DNA of 64,000 bases from Barnesiella intestinihominis YIT 11860 (GCF_000296465.1 NZ_JH815203.1:744001-808000), one strand, 5' to 3'; positions 38,191-47,363 are shown, counted from the stretch's first letter. The notes: generated by a model not told the origin, from the sequence alone. A program made the numbers and translations.

Positions 38191-39249
38191 ATGGAGTCGC
38201 AAAAAATCATATTCACAGCCACACCCGGCGAGACCCTTAAAAATATGCTCGAAAACTTTTCTTTCGATACCCTTTTTATACTCTGCGACACACATACCCA
38301 AAAATTCGCCCTACCCGAAATATCGAAAAACATATCCACACAAGCCCAATATATTACGATCGAAGCCGGCGACACCTATAAAACACTCCAAACACTCGTT
38401 CACGTATGGAACGAACTGAGCCACAAGGGAGCCAGCAGAAAATCGCTTCTTATCAACTTGGGAGGAGGTATGGTCACCGACTTGGGAGGTTTCGCCGCAG
38501 CCTGTTTCAAAAGAGGAATCCGTTTCATCAATATCCCCACAACCCTATTAGGAGCAGTAGATGCCGCCGTAGGAGGAAAAACAGGAATAAATTTCAACGG
38601 ATTGAAAAATGAAATAGGAGCCTTTCGCCCGGCCGATACGGTCATCGTCTCTACACAATTCTTTCAGACACTGCCACAGAACGAATTATTGTCGGGATAC
38701 GCCGAAATGTTAAAACACGGACTTATCGACAATCCAGCCACCTACCGTTCATTGCTCGATTTCGACTTGTCCATGCCCAATTGGGAAAAACTTCTGCCAC
38801 TGCTCAAAGAATCGATACAAGTCAAAGAACGTATCGTCGCCGAAGATCCCTTTGAAAAAGGAATACGCAAAGCCTTGAATTTAGGTCATACCATCGGCCA
38901 TGCATTCGAGAGCCTTTCACACAAGCGGGAAACTCCCATACCTCACGGATTCGCCGTGGCTTGGGGATTCATATGCGAATTACTACTCTCCCACCGTTAT
39001 CTGAAATTTCCGTCCGAAACAATCTCCGAATTGGCAGCATACATCTATCGCCATTACAGAGCATTTCCCATTACCTGTAAGGACTACGAAACACTCTACG
39101 AGTTGATGACCCACGACAAAAAAAACGAAGCCGGATACATCAACTTCACATTATTACAAACCATCGGCAAACCGGTCATCGACTGTCACGTCGATAAGGA
39201 AGAAATATTCGTAGCATTCGACCTATACCGCGACCTATTTAAATTATAA
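38191..39249 (+). CDS. aroB: 3-Dehydroquinate synthase
   Basis: 352 residues. The NAD-binding segment is NLGGGMVTDLGGFAA (about 89-103). IPTTLLGAVDAAVGGKTGIN, then LLSGYAEMLKHGLI and the zinc/active-site NLGHTIGHAFE are canonical. It catalyses the second step of the shikimate pathway. It is co-transcribed with the HAD gene, with no metabolic link known to me. Confidence 0.97.
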   Translation: MESQKIIFTATPGETLKNMLENFSFDTLFILCDTHTQKFALPEISKNISTQAQYITIEAGDTYKTLQTLVHVWNELSHKGASRKSLLINLGGGMVTDLGGFAAACFKRGIRFINIPTTLLGAVDAAVGGKTGINFNGLKNEIGAFRPADTVIVSTQFFQTLPQNELLSGYAEMLKHGLIDNPATYRSLLDFDLSMPNWEKLLPLLKESIQVKERIVAEDPFEKGIRKALNLGHTIGHAFESLSHKRETPIPHGFAVAWGFICELLLSHRYLKFPSETISELAAYIYRHYRAFPITCKDYETLYELMTHDKKNEAGYINFTLLQTIGKPVIDCHVDKEEIFVAFDLYRDLFKL

Positions 39250-39320
39250 CCCCTACCGACTCTCTTGCAAGCAATTAGGAAATTTCGAAGAAAAACAGGA
39301 GTAAAAAAGTTGTTCAAAAT

Positions 39321-39351
39321 TTTGTCAGTATAGAAAATACCACTACTTTTG
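39321..39351 (+). promoter_or_regulatory. Promoter of tRNA-Pro
   Basis: TTTG (39321-39324), a 19-nt spacer and TACTTTTG (39344-39351), 15 nt before the mature tRNA. Confidence 0.75.
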
Positions 39352-39365
39352 CACTACCAATTCAG

Positions 39366-39441
39366 CGGGGTGTAGCTCAGCCCGGTTTAGAGTACGCGTC
39401 TGGGGGGCGTGTGGTCGCAAGTTCGAATCTTGTCACCCCGA
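39366..39441 (+). tRNA. tRNA-Pro (anticodon GGG)
   Basis: 76 nt cloverleaf. Acceptor CGGGGTG (39366-39372) pairs with CACCCCG (39434-39440); D stem GCTC/GAGT; anticodon loop CTGGGGG with GGG at 39402-39404; T arm GCAAG-TTCGAAT-CTTGT. CCA is not encoded. It is followed by a terminator, so it is a single-tRNA transcript. Confidence 0.95.
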
Positions 39442-39450
39442 CTGATTTAT

Positions 39451-39482
39451 AAAAACACTGATAATTAATTATCAGTGTTTTT
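39451..39482 (+). terminator. Terminator after tRNA-Pro
   Basis: AAAAACACTGAT (39451-39462) pairs with ATCAGTGTTTTT (39471-39482). Confidence 0.85.
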
Positions 39483-39647
39483 CTTTTTATATCCAGTCTT
39501 AAAAATATGGACCTAATAGGCAAATGGTAGGCCGGTAATCGCATTAATAGACATTCATACAGGTTTTGATTCCGAAAAAAATAGACACTGCTAATCGTCA
39601 AGTCATTGATTTTGACAATATAAAAGCAAAATAGAATTTCTATAAAT

Positions 39648-39791
39648 TTACTTTGCATAATAGTATCTCATGGAGACAAAAACGGTCACAATATCATCAT
39701 GAACCGTGTAGATAATACGATGTTCGGAATTGATACGACGAGACCAATACCCGGTGAACTCATATCTCAGAAGTTCATCACTGTTTTTTAA
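39648..39791 (-). pseudogene. Remnant of a YoeB/Txe-type mRNA-interferase toxin
   Basis: A minus-strand frame without a start codon reads LLRYEFTGYWSRRINSEHR, then IIYTVHDDIVTVFVSMRYYYAK and a stop at 39648-39650. This is the C-terminal half of a YoeB/Txe RelE-fold toxin (the family's GxWSRRIxxEHRLVY core and RYHY end). An in-frame stop lies just upstream at 39792-39794 and the N-terminal half is missing. The 3' half of the toxin therefore survives next to the RhuM promoter. No antitoxin gene is visible. The rest of the 39483-39824 gap is non-coding. Confidence 0.75.
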
Positions 39792-39800
39792 TTATTTATG

Positions 39801-39808
39801 TACATTTG
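39801..39808 (+). promoter_or_regulatory. RhuM-hicB promoter, -7 box
   Basis: TACATTTG, 17 nt before the ATG at 39825. It lies inside the longer possible reading frame and so fixes the later start. Confidence 0.6.
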
Positions 39809-39824
39809 CAAAAACTATTCAGAG

Positions 39825-40694
39825 ATGGAACAAAAGAGTGAAATCGTATTATATCAACCAGAAGGTTCTGTAAGTCTGGAAGTCCGTTTAGAAAATGAGA
39901 CCGTATGGCTGACACAACAACAGATATCTGAACTGTTCGGAACAGGGAGGCAAGCTATAACCAAACATCTAAAAAACATCTTTGCCAGTAATGAGTTAGA
40001 CGAAAATTCAGTATGTTCCATTTTGGAACTAACTGCCGCAGATGGAAAAAACTATAAAACAAAAGTCTATAACTTAGATGCTATTCTATCGGTAGGCTAT
40101 CGTGTAAATTCAAAAAACGCTACACTTTTCAGACGTTGGGCAAATTCTGTTCTAAAAGATTATATGTTGAAAGGTTATTCCTTAAACCATCGGTTTGAAA
40201 GATTGGAAGACAAAATCGATACCCGTTTCCAAAGATATGACTCCGAAATACAAAGGCTCAGTAACCAAGTAGATTTTTTTGTCCGCCATTCCTTACCGCC
40301 GATAGAGGGAATATTTTTTGCCGGCCAGATATTCGACGCCTACAAATTCGTTTGCGATCTTGTCAAGTCAGCCCGAAAGAGTATCGTCCTTTTCGACAAC
40401 TACATAGACGAGTCTGTCTTGACTTTATTCGGGAAACGAGGAAAATCGGTATCGGTGGTGATTTATACGGATAAAATCACTCCGCAATTAGAGCTCGACA
40501 TCAAGCGATTCAACGCTCAATATTCGCCTGTAAAGGTCAAGTTATACACAAAGGCGCACGATCGGTTCCTAATCATCGATGGGGAAATCTACCATATAGG
40601 CGCTTCGCTGAAAGACTTGGGAAAGAAACTTTTCGCCTTCTCGAAAATATCGGCTATTCCGCCCGAAATCATATATAAACAAATTGACTCGTGA
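39825..40694 (+). CDS. RhuM-family protein fused to a PLD-like domain
   Basis: 289 residues from the ATG at 39825 (MEQKSEIVLYQ). Residues about 8-115 are the RhuM domain, with VRLENETVWLTQQQISELFGT as a DNA-binding-like helix and KVYNLDAILSVGYRVNS / FRRWANSVLKDYMLKGY. A short coiled coil (about 120-155) links to a C-terminal phospholipase-D-like fold (about 160-285) with one HKD-like motif, H245DRFLIID252, then GAS at 259-261. The lysine of HxK is replaced by arginine. RhuM proteins are widespread in accessory regions and poorly understood. The hicB start overlaps the stop. Confidence 0.85.
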   Translation: MEQKSEIVLYQPEGSVSLEVRLENETVWLTQQQISELFGTGRQAITKHLKNIFASNELDENSVCSILELTAADGKNYKTKVYNLDAILSVGYRVNSKNATLFRRWANSVLKDYMLKGYSLNHRFERLEDKIDTRFQRYDSEIQRLSNQVDFFVRHSLPPIEGIFFAGQIFDAYKFVCDLVKSARKSIVLFDNYIDESVLTLFGKRGKSVSVVIYTDKITPQLELDIKRFNAQYSPVKVKLYTKAHDRFLIIDGEIYHIGASLKDLGKKLFAFSKISAIPPEIIYKQIDS

Positions 40695-40975
40695 ACGTTA
40701 TGCGACCTCGTACCGATAAAATAGAAATCTCCGGTAATCTGCTTACAGGGGTATTCCACATCTACATCTTCAAACAAGATAATACCTATATCGCCTATTG
40801 TCCTTCCATCGATTTAGCCGTCTCCGGGAACAGCATACGAAATGCGGAAGAGTCCTTCCAAGAATCCGTGTCGATACATCTCGATTATCAGATAAAGAAT
40901 AAAGTACTCTTGAAGGACTTGAAAAAGCACAAATGGAAAGTCCGATATCTTATTAAAAACAAGAAAAGCCGGTGA
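40691..40975 (+). CDS. HicB-family antitoxin-like protein, no HicA partner
   Basis: 94 residues from the GTG overlapping the RhuM stop (GTGA); an ATG at 40700 is the alternative. The HicB partial RNase-H fold is seen in YIAYCPSIDLAVSGNSIRNAEESFQESVSIHLDY. The usual small HicA toxin is absent on both sides. Coupling to RhuM-PLD suggests that HicB here pairs with RhuM, which is inference. Confidence 0.75.
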   Translation: MNVMRPRTDKIEISGNLLTGVFHIYIFKQDNTYIAYCPSIDLAVSGNSIRNAEESFQESVSIHLDYQIKNKVLLKDLKKHKWKVRYLIKNKKSR

Positions 40976-40988
40976 TTGACCGGCTTTT
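40964..40988 (+). terminator. Terminator after hicB
   Basis: AAAAGCCGGT (40964-40973) pairs with ACCGGCTTTT (40979-40988), overlapping the hicB stop codon. Confidence 0.85.
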
Positions 40989-41295
40989 TCATTTTTATAC
41001 TTCGGTAGTTACGTTAAATACATTCTTGTTACCCGACCGACTTCAATCCAATCAAAGTTAGAAATTCAATACAACAAGGGAAATTTATCACCAACAAAAA
41101 ATAATTGCTAATAATTATTTCGATTATTCCCGATAATTAGTATTATAATAATAAAGCCAAACAAACATCTAATTATCAATATTTTACAAGAACCACAAAT
41201 CTTATTTCCATTTATTTTTCATTACAATTTTAAATATATTATATTTTAGAATCATTTTTTATATACTTAAATAATGAATATAAAATAAAAATATC

Positions 41296-41303
41296 TACAT
41301 TTG
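41296..41303 (+). promoter_or_regulatory. Probable promoter of the TolB-like gene, -7 box
   Basis: TACATTTG, 85 nt before the ATG. The 412-bp gap 40976-41387 is very A+T rich and holds no gene that I can see. Confidence 0.5.
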
Positions 41304-41387
41304 AAAACCTGAAATAAACACAAAGACTCAAAATATACTCGAATTATCCTTAATAATCCATTATTTACCTATATAATTTTAATCATT

Positions 41388-42302
41388 ATGAGAAAAACAT
41401 TTCTAGGAGTACTCGTTTTTATGAGTCAGTTGATTTTTGCCCAAGGAATTGAGGTAATCAGTACCAAAGCCCTTACACTCGACGGGCAAGGAGTATTTCT
41501 CCCGAAGATAAGTCCGAAGGGGGATTGCGTTCTAGTAACCAACGAAGACATGAGCGGTCTGAAAAAATTTGATCTTGCAACCGGGAAATTGACGACCATT
41601 ACCAATGACCGAAGTGCTGGGTTTAATGCCCAATTTTCCGAAGACGGCTCTACCGTAATTTATAGAAAGAGTGAATATAAAGGGAAACTTCGCTACTCAT
41701 CATTAAACAGTGTAAATCTACAAACCGGGAAAACAGAACAACTAGTAAAACCTACCCGAAATCTAGAAGGTGTGACTGTGAAAGGAGGTACGGTTCTCGC
41801 TGTAAATAATGGCAAACTTATTTCTAAACGGATTGCCGGTAAAAAGCTGAAAAACCTCCCAGCTATCCCAAGTATTAAGAACAGCCAGCTTTACGTTACA
41901 ATCGATGGAAAAACAAAGCAACTTTCTCCCAACGGAACGAATGTAGGATATTTATGGCCATCGGTTTCTCCCGATGGGGGAAAACTTCTCTATTATGTCA
42001 TTGACGAAGCGAAAGCATACGTCTGCAATATAGATGGAACAAATCCGGTTTCTTTGGGGACATTGCGTGCGCCGGTCTGGTTAGGTAACGATTGGGTTGT
42101 AGGCATGGTAGATTATGATAACGGGGAAATCGTTACTTACTCCCAAATATTCGCCGTTACGTCACAAGGCACTCATCGCACGGCATTGACAGATCAATCA
42201 AAAATCTGCATGTACCCTTCTGCATCCGACGATGCTTCTAAAATCGTCTATACGACACAAAATGGAGAGATATTTTTAATGAATGTAGCAACCTCAAAAT
42301 AA
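41388..42302 (+). CDS. Periplasmic TolB/WD40-like beta-propeller protein
   Basis: 304 residues with a signal peptide (to QLIFAQ). PD40-type blades repeat: LPKISPKGDCVLVTNEDMSG, FNAQFSEDGSTVIYRKSEY, LWPSVSPDGGKLLYYVIDE and MYPSASDDASKIVYTTQNGE. The family usually forms six- or seven-bladed propellers that bind proteins or glycans. No enzyme domain is attached. The amidase gene starts 9 bp after its stop, so the two are co-transcribed and probably act together on the envelope. Confidence 0.85.
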   Translation: MRKTFLGVLVFMSQLIFAQGIEVISTKALTLDGQGVFLPKISPKGDCVLVTNEDMSGLKKFDLATGKLTTITNDRSAGFNAQFSEDGSTVIYRKSEYKGKLRYSSLNSVNLQTGKTEQLVKPTRNLEGVTVKGGTVLAVNNGKLISKRIAGKKLKNLPAIPSIKNSQLYVTIDGKTKQLSPNGTNVGYLWPSVSPDGGKLLYYVIDEAKAYVCNIDGTNPVSLGTLRAPVWLGNDWVVGMVDYDNGEIVTYSQIFAVTSQGTHRTALTDQSKICMYPSASDDASKIVYTTQNGEIFLMNVATSK

Positions 42303-42311
42303 TTAATCACC

Positions 42312-45300
42312 ATGAAACTCAATAAACTTCTATCGATATGCTTAGGAATAACGTTAGCATTTTCGGTAAGTGCAAACGATCTAAGCGAGGCCAGAATATA
42401 TATTAATCCGGGGCACGGCGGTTGGGGGCCTAACGACCGGCCGATGGCAACGATCAACTATGCTCAAATGGATACTCTCGGATTCTTCGAAACAAATACG
42501 AACTTGATAAAAGGAATGGCCCTAAGGGAAGAACTCGTAAAAGCCGGAGCCGGATATGTGAGAATGTCGCGCACGGTAAACGGTGTTGTATCGGCCGATG
42601 ATGAACACAAAACCGAAAACGACAAATACATCGAGACTCAGCCCGGAGAAAGTGGAACTCAACAGTTAGTTACCCTATCGGTGATTTGTCAAGATGTAGA
42701 GGCCAACAATATGGATTATTTCATTTCGATCCATAGTAACGCTGCAACGGAGGGGAGCAGTACGAATTATCCACTGATTCTCTATCGAGGGACCGATTCG
42801 GAATCGGGAAACGGATTGACAAACGCCCGCGATATGGCTCGTGCCGCATGGCCATATGTCAACAAGAATGAGGTTACCTATAAATCCTATTATACCGGCG
42901 AAAACGACAACAACAGCCGGGGCGACATATCTTTCTATGGTAGCTCGTCCTCAAACAGCATGGGATATACCGGTTATCTCGGTGTTTTGAAACACGGGTG
43001 TGACGGCTTCCTTTGTGAAGGCTGTTTCCACACCTATCAACCCGAACGCCAAAGACTTCTCAACAAAGACTACTGCAAACAAGAAGGTATGCGATATGCT
43101 CGGGCCATACGTGCATGGTTCAACGACGATAGCGAAACTACCGGCTGCATTATGGGGACTGTTAAAGATAAATATAACACTCTCGAACACGACCTCTATA
43201 AATACAAAATCAATTCGATCGATTCCTATGCTCCCTTGAACAACGTAACTGTTATTCTTCAAAACGAGAACGGTGAAGAAGTAGGCCGATATACAACCGA
43301 TAAAGAATATAATGGATTATTCGTATTTACCGATTTGACTCCCGGAAACTACAATCTGGTATTCGACATCGAGGGATTCTGGAAAGAAACCGAACCAATC
43401 GAAGTCATCGTCAATGAAACGGCATTCATTAATAAAAGGCTGACCGATTTGGAACATGAAGAACCCTCTGATGAAGAAATAGAAGAGGAAGTGCTTGATT
43501 ATCCACACCCCGACCAAGACGGAGATATTGCAGCAGCGGCATATTACAATCTCTCCAAAGAAACAGAAATTACCGACATCGAAGCCTTGAATGGACTTAC
43601 CGTACGTCGGGCAATACTGCGAGACAACAAATATTATGTATTGGCAGTAGATGAAAATAAAATTCCTAAACTCTTGGTTCTAAATCCAGCAACCGGAGAA
43701 CTCATTAAAGAAATGAGTACCGAAGGTCTTGTAACCGAAGGTTATAACGGGAAAGAATTACCCTATATACTATCCGATATCGCCTTTACTATCGACGGCG
43801 TGCTTATTGGGACAAACTCGACGGTCATCGGCAAAGAAGGCAATGCGTATCAAACCGGAGACTTTTACGTATATAAATGGCAGGGAAGTGAAACGACCTC
43901 GTTAGAAGATTCAGCCCCGGTTGTCGTCGCTACATTACAAACGAATACAAGTGCCAGCCTCGCAGCCGCCGGAAATAACAACTCCAACTATATAGCCAAC
44001 ACCATCGCTGTAAGCGGCACGATCGACGATTTCCAACTGTATTTCGACTCCCATGCCGGAAACGCTTGGAATACGGCATACGGTATCAGATATGTATGTT
44101 GGAACATTAAAAACGGAGAAGTGGCCGGATTCCAGAAAAACGATACGGACTTCGACGAAAGTCAAATCGGAGAAAAAGCCCATATCACACTCTCGCCCTT
44201 AGCAAAAAGTAGATTGATCATAGACGGTACACTCACGGCCCCAAGAGAATTTTTAATGGACTGGATGAGCGATCAGGGAATCATGCTAGCCGATTTCTCG
44301 GATAACATTCCGGTAGAGTCATACGGAGCGAATTATTTCCGTTACGCCGATAAAATTTATATGAGCGCACCCATTTGTGAAAGTCAAGGAGATGGAAATT
44401 ATTCTTATAAAGTTCGTTTATACGACATTACGAATGGAATAGATCAAGCCCAAAACATCGGAGATACCGAATCTTTCATCTCCACTACGGGACTTTCTCC
44501 AATGACAAGTATAGGAATCGTAGATAATTCCGATATAGATATATACCTGTTGGCTGGAAACAAAATCGTAAAATACACGACCAAAGGCATGGAGCAATCC
44601 GAATCTCCCGCCCGTATATTTGCATACAGTTTATCCTATGACGAAACAGAAGACGGATATACTATCAACTTCAACTTAAACGAGGATGCCACATCTGTAA
44701 ACTTGATATTGAATAATCCAGAAACAGGCGAAGCTGTTCAAACGATTGCATTAGGAGCGCTACCAAAAGGAGCGAATCAGACTACTATATCCAGAGCCGA
44801 TCTTCCTGCCGAAAAGCTGAATTGGAGTATTCAAGCCATCGCCGGAAACGTCACGAAATTTACGAAAATATCCGACGACAGTCCTCTATACCAGTACTAC
44901 TCACCATACGGTGTCGCCATCGATAAATCACCTGAAAGCGACTACTTCGGACGTATCTATATAACGAACACTGCTGCCGGAACAGTAAGTGCAGGAAATC
45001 CTTCACAAGCCCAAACCTCGACAGTGGGTGTGTATGTACTCGGTGCAGACATAAGCGATATCACTCAACAAGGCTCCACAGCTTATAGCGGAACCATATC
45101 TTGGAGCGGAGAAACCGGTATGGGTCCGAGAAAAGCAGCCGTAGCATCAGATGGACGAGTATTCCTATGCGACGCCAGCACGAACAACGCAGGTATTTAC
45201 CTGATGAACCCCGAAACCTTTGATATTTCTTCTATATTTACAGGAGCTACAAATTCGAATGGCAGCCTAATGATAGGAGGCAAATATGTATGCGGCCAAA

Positions 45301-46172
45301 TAACAGCCGTAGGTATTCGAGGAGAAGGTGCTACAACTCAACTTTATGCCATAGATAAAACGGCTTCGGGTTCATCTTGGAAAAAATTTATCAACGTCTA
45401 TAACATCGGCGAATCGAATACATGGACAACTGCGCCCAACGAATCGAAAGCCGCCAGTAGTTACGTGGGCAACGACAACAGCAGTATCGTACCCGTTTCT
45501 ACCGGATATTGGGCCGCACAATACAGAGGTGGCGGAAGCAACTCTCCCGCAAATCCATGTATGTTCTATTACAGCGATCAATACCAAGATGCCGTATTTA
45601 ATACAGCCGAGCCCAACATCATCGGTGAGTCGTCCCAAAACGGAGCTCTCGCCGTCAATGAAAAAGAACAGCTTATAGCCCTTAGCGTAAATGGCGGAGT
45701 GGCCGTGTACTCCTACAAGATGAAAGAGGGAATACCTTCTGTCACGGAAAAATTCCGAAAAGAAATTGCCGAAATGGGCGGTTATGTTAATGATTTCGAA
45801 TTCGACTATGCCGGGAACTTATATGCGGTATCCAATGCCGGTGAAAGATTAGCCGTATGGGCTATGCCTACCAGTGACAACAGTTGTGTGACACCCGCAA
45901 AGAAATCATTGGTATTGAACAATATATATACAGGCATAGAAAATGCAGTAAGCATTTCACGTATATCGCCCAACCCCACGACGGGAATCATTACGATATC
46001 TGCTCAAAATACAATCGAAACGGTCGAAATATATAATATAGCCGGTTCTCTGGTAATGAGACAAGCCCATGTAGGTACGACAACTATTTCTCTCGACCTT
46101 TCCGATCTTGCTGGCGGTATGTATTTTGTAAAAGTGAACGATGGTAAAGCCGTGAAAGTCATCAAAAAATAA
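42312..46172 (+). CDS. Giant secreted N-acetylmuramoyl-L-alanine amidase with T9SS sorting domain
   Basis: 1286 residues. Signal peptide to about 22. Amidase_3 domain (about 27-275): zinc ligands likely His in NPGHGGWGPND, Glu in FFETNTNL and His in FISIHSNAAT. Then a carboxypeptidase-regulatory-like domain (about 285-380: GTVKDKYN, TVILQNENGEEVGRY, FVFTDLTPGNYNLVFD), a long multi-blade beta region (about 395-1200) like DUF4623 proteins, and a C-terminal type IX sorting domain (about 1205-1286: ISPNPTTGIITIS, VEIYNIAGSLVM, GGMYFVKVNDGKAVKV). It cleaves the peptide stem from peptidoglycan. The surface tail suggests action on foreign or shed wall rather than routine division. Confidence 0.9.
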   Translation: MKLNKLLSICLGITLAFSVSANDLSEARIYINPGHGGWGPNDRPMATINYAQMDTLGFFETNTNLIKGMALREELVKAGAGYVRMSRTVNGVVSADDEHKTENDKYIETQPGESGTQQLVTLSVICQDVEANNMDYFISIHSNAATEGSSTNYPLILYRGTDSESGNGLTNARDMARAAWPYVNKNEVTYKSYYTGENDNNSRGDISFYGSSSSNSMGYTGYLGVLKHGCDGFLCEGCFHTYQPERQRLLNKDYCKQEGMRYARAIRAWFNDDSETTGCIMGTVKDKYNTLEHDLYKYKINSIDSYAPLNNVTVILQNENGEEVGRYTTDKEYNGLFVFTDLTPGNYNLVFDIEGFWKETEPIEVIVNETAFINKRLTDLEHEEPSDEEIEEEVLDYPHPDQDGDIAAAAYYNLSKETEITDIEALNGLTVRRAILRDNKYYVLAVDENKIPKLLVLNPATGELIKEMSTEGLVTEGYNGKELPYILSDIAFTIDGVLIGTNSTVIGKEGNAYQTGDFYVYKWQGSETTSLEDSAPVVVATLQTNTSASLAAAGNNNSNYIANTIAVSGTIDDFQLYFDSHAGNAWNTAYGIRYVCWNIKNGEVAGFQKNDTDFDESQIGEKAHITLSPLAKSRLIIDGTLTAPREFLMDWMSDQGIMLADFSDNIPVESYGANYFRYADKIYMSAPICESQGDGNYSYKVRLYDITNGIDQAQNIGDTESFISTTGLSPMTSIGIVDNSDIDIYLLAGNKIVKYTTKGMEQSESPARIFAYSLSYDETEDGYTINFNLNEDATSVNLILNNPETGEAVQTIALGALPKGANQTTISRADLPAEKLNWSIQAIAGNVTKFTKISDDSPLYQYYSPYGVAIDKSPESDYFGRIYITNTAAGTVSAGNPSQAQTSTVGVYVLGADISDITQQGSTAYSGTISWSGETGMGPRKAAVASDGRVFLCDASTNNAGIYLMNPETFDISSIFTGATNSNGSLMIGGKYVCGQITAVGIRGEGATTQLYAIDKTASGSSWKKFINVYNIGESNTWTTAPNESKAASSYVGNDNSSIVPVSTGYWAAQYRGGGSNSPANPCMFYYSDQYQDAVFNTAEPNIIGESSQNGALAVNEKEQLIALSVNGGVAVYSYKMKEGIPSVTEKFRKEIAEMGGYVNDFEFDYAGNLYAVSNAGERLAVWAMPTSDNSCVTPAKKSLVLNNIYTGIENAVSISRISPNPTTGIITISAQNTIETVEIYNIAGSLVMRQAHVGTTTISLDLSDLAGGMYFVKVNDGKAVKVIKK

Positions 46173-46227
46173 AATGCTAAATTATCCCAACTCATCTTTT
46201 TGAATTATAAAGATATAGTCCTACACA

Positions 46228-46260
46228 AAATCCCCCGCCTTGAAAAAGAGCGGGGGATTT
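46228..46260 (+). terminator. Terminator after the amidase gene
   Basis: AAATCCCCCGC (46228-46238) pairs with GCGGGGGATTT (46250-46260). It also faces the MFS remnant. Confidence 0.9.
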
Positions 46261-46303
46261 ATACATTTCTGTTAATTACGATCACTACTTTTATTACCCA
46301 TTT

Positions 46304-46714
46304 TTATTTCTCTCGCCTCAAAAAGAAAAACCTAGCAGCAGGCCCCATCTTACATTTGAAACTCCCCCATAAGTTCATACGTGTCTGGTTCATAGCCAAA
46401 ACGGAAAAACAAAGAGAACACACCGAGCAAACGAAAAATATCAGACCCGTAGTAGAAAGGATATCGCCCAATCCCACCAACAGAGAAACGATACCTCCAA
46501 AAGCAAAACCTGCTGCTCCGAACAACGCAGAGGCCGTTCCCGAATTGGCTCGCTCACAATCCATGTCCAAAGTCGTAGAAGCTGTAAAAGTCAATCCCAT
46601 AGAAAAAAGCAACACAAACAGCACAGCCTCATATACAACAAAACGATATTCATTACTAAGGATTACAAACTCTACCGCAATTTCAAACTCCCCGTACGAA
46701 AATCCTCTCTTCAA
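46304..46714 (-). pseudogene. C-terminal remnant of a Bcr/CflA-type MFS drug transporter
   Basis: The minus-strand frame reads VLLFSMGLTFTASTTLDMD, then SGTASALFGAAGFAFGGIVSLLVG and GLIFFVCSVCSLCFSVLA. These are the last two to three membrane segments of a Bcr/CflA transporter. A stop lies immediately upstream (near 46718) and the N-terminal nine or ten segments are absent, so it is a relic. Plus-strand frames here are shadows. Non-coding sequence fills 46173-46303 and 46715-46862. Confidence 0.75.
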
Positions 46715-46836
46715 AAATTAAAACAATTTCTAATATCTTCTTAACAATAAGGACTATATCAAAAACATTTTTCACATTTAAAGCCATACTATCCTAAAAA
46801 TAACTTCATCGACTACATATTAACAGAAAGATACCG

Positions 46837-46844
46837 TATATTTG
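46837..46844 (+). promoter_or_regulatory. Promoter of the outer-membrane barrel gene, -7 box
   Basis: TATATTTG, 18 nt before the ATG at 46863. It excludes the TTG at 46842 as the start. Confidence 0.6.
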
Positions 46845-46862
46845 TCCCTCAAACTTTTGGAT

Positions 46863-47357
46863 ATGAAAAAAATAATAGGACTTTTTATATTCATGGGGCT
46901 GCTTTCCGCCACCACCGTCCAAGCACAAAATTACAATACGAAGTGCTTAGGCATATCAGCCGGATACATGTTCGATACAGAAAACGTACAAGCAGGAGTT
47001 TTCATGCATCTCCCCTTTGCAAAAAACTGGCGAGTAGTGCCGTCGGTCAACTACACATTCTCGCACCACGACCTCAACGAATGGGAAATCAACGGGAACA
47101 TTCATTACCTCATTCCTTTCGCCGGTCGATTCTCGGTATATCCCTTAGCCGGTATCGCGTTTCAAAGTTGGAGGGGAAATGCGTTACAAAACGATAAAGA
47201 ACTCTCCAATACCCGAAATAAATTCGGAATAAACGCCGGAGCCGGATTCGAAATGAACATCTCTCGCCACCTAAACCTACATATAGAGGGAAAATATATT
47301 TTCATAAACGACTTCAATCAGGCTAATATCTCCATTGGTCTCGGATACAAATTCTAA
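46863..47357 (+). CDS. Small outer-membrane beta-barrel protein
   Basis: 164 residues from MKKIIGLFIFMGLLSATTVQAQ (a signal peptide). Alternating strands (AGVFMHLPFAKNWRVVPSVNYTF, RFSVYPLAGIAFQSW, NKFGINAGAGFEMNI, LNLHIEGKYIF) end in the aromatic GLGYKF, typical of an eight-strand OmpW/OmpX-like or 'outer membrane protein beta-barrel' fold. A glycosyltransferase gene starts 6 bp later. Confidence 0.85.
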   Translation: MKKIIGLFIFMGLLSATTVQAQNYNTKCLGISAGYMFDTENVQAGVFMHLPFAKNWRVVPSVNYTFSHHDLNEWEINGNIHYLIPFAGRFSVYPLAGIAFQSWRGNALQNDKELSNTRNKFGINAGAGFEMNISRHLNLHIEGKYIFINDFNQANISIGLGYKF

Positions 47358-47363
47358 TTTCCC

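Noticed and set aside
46200-46721. A 173-codon plus-strand ORF opposite the MFS relic
   Set aside because: Its residues are the antisense shadow of the clear Bcr/CflA membrane segments, and it starts in the amidase terminator.
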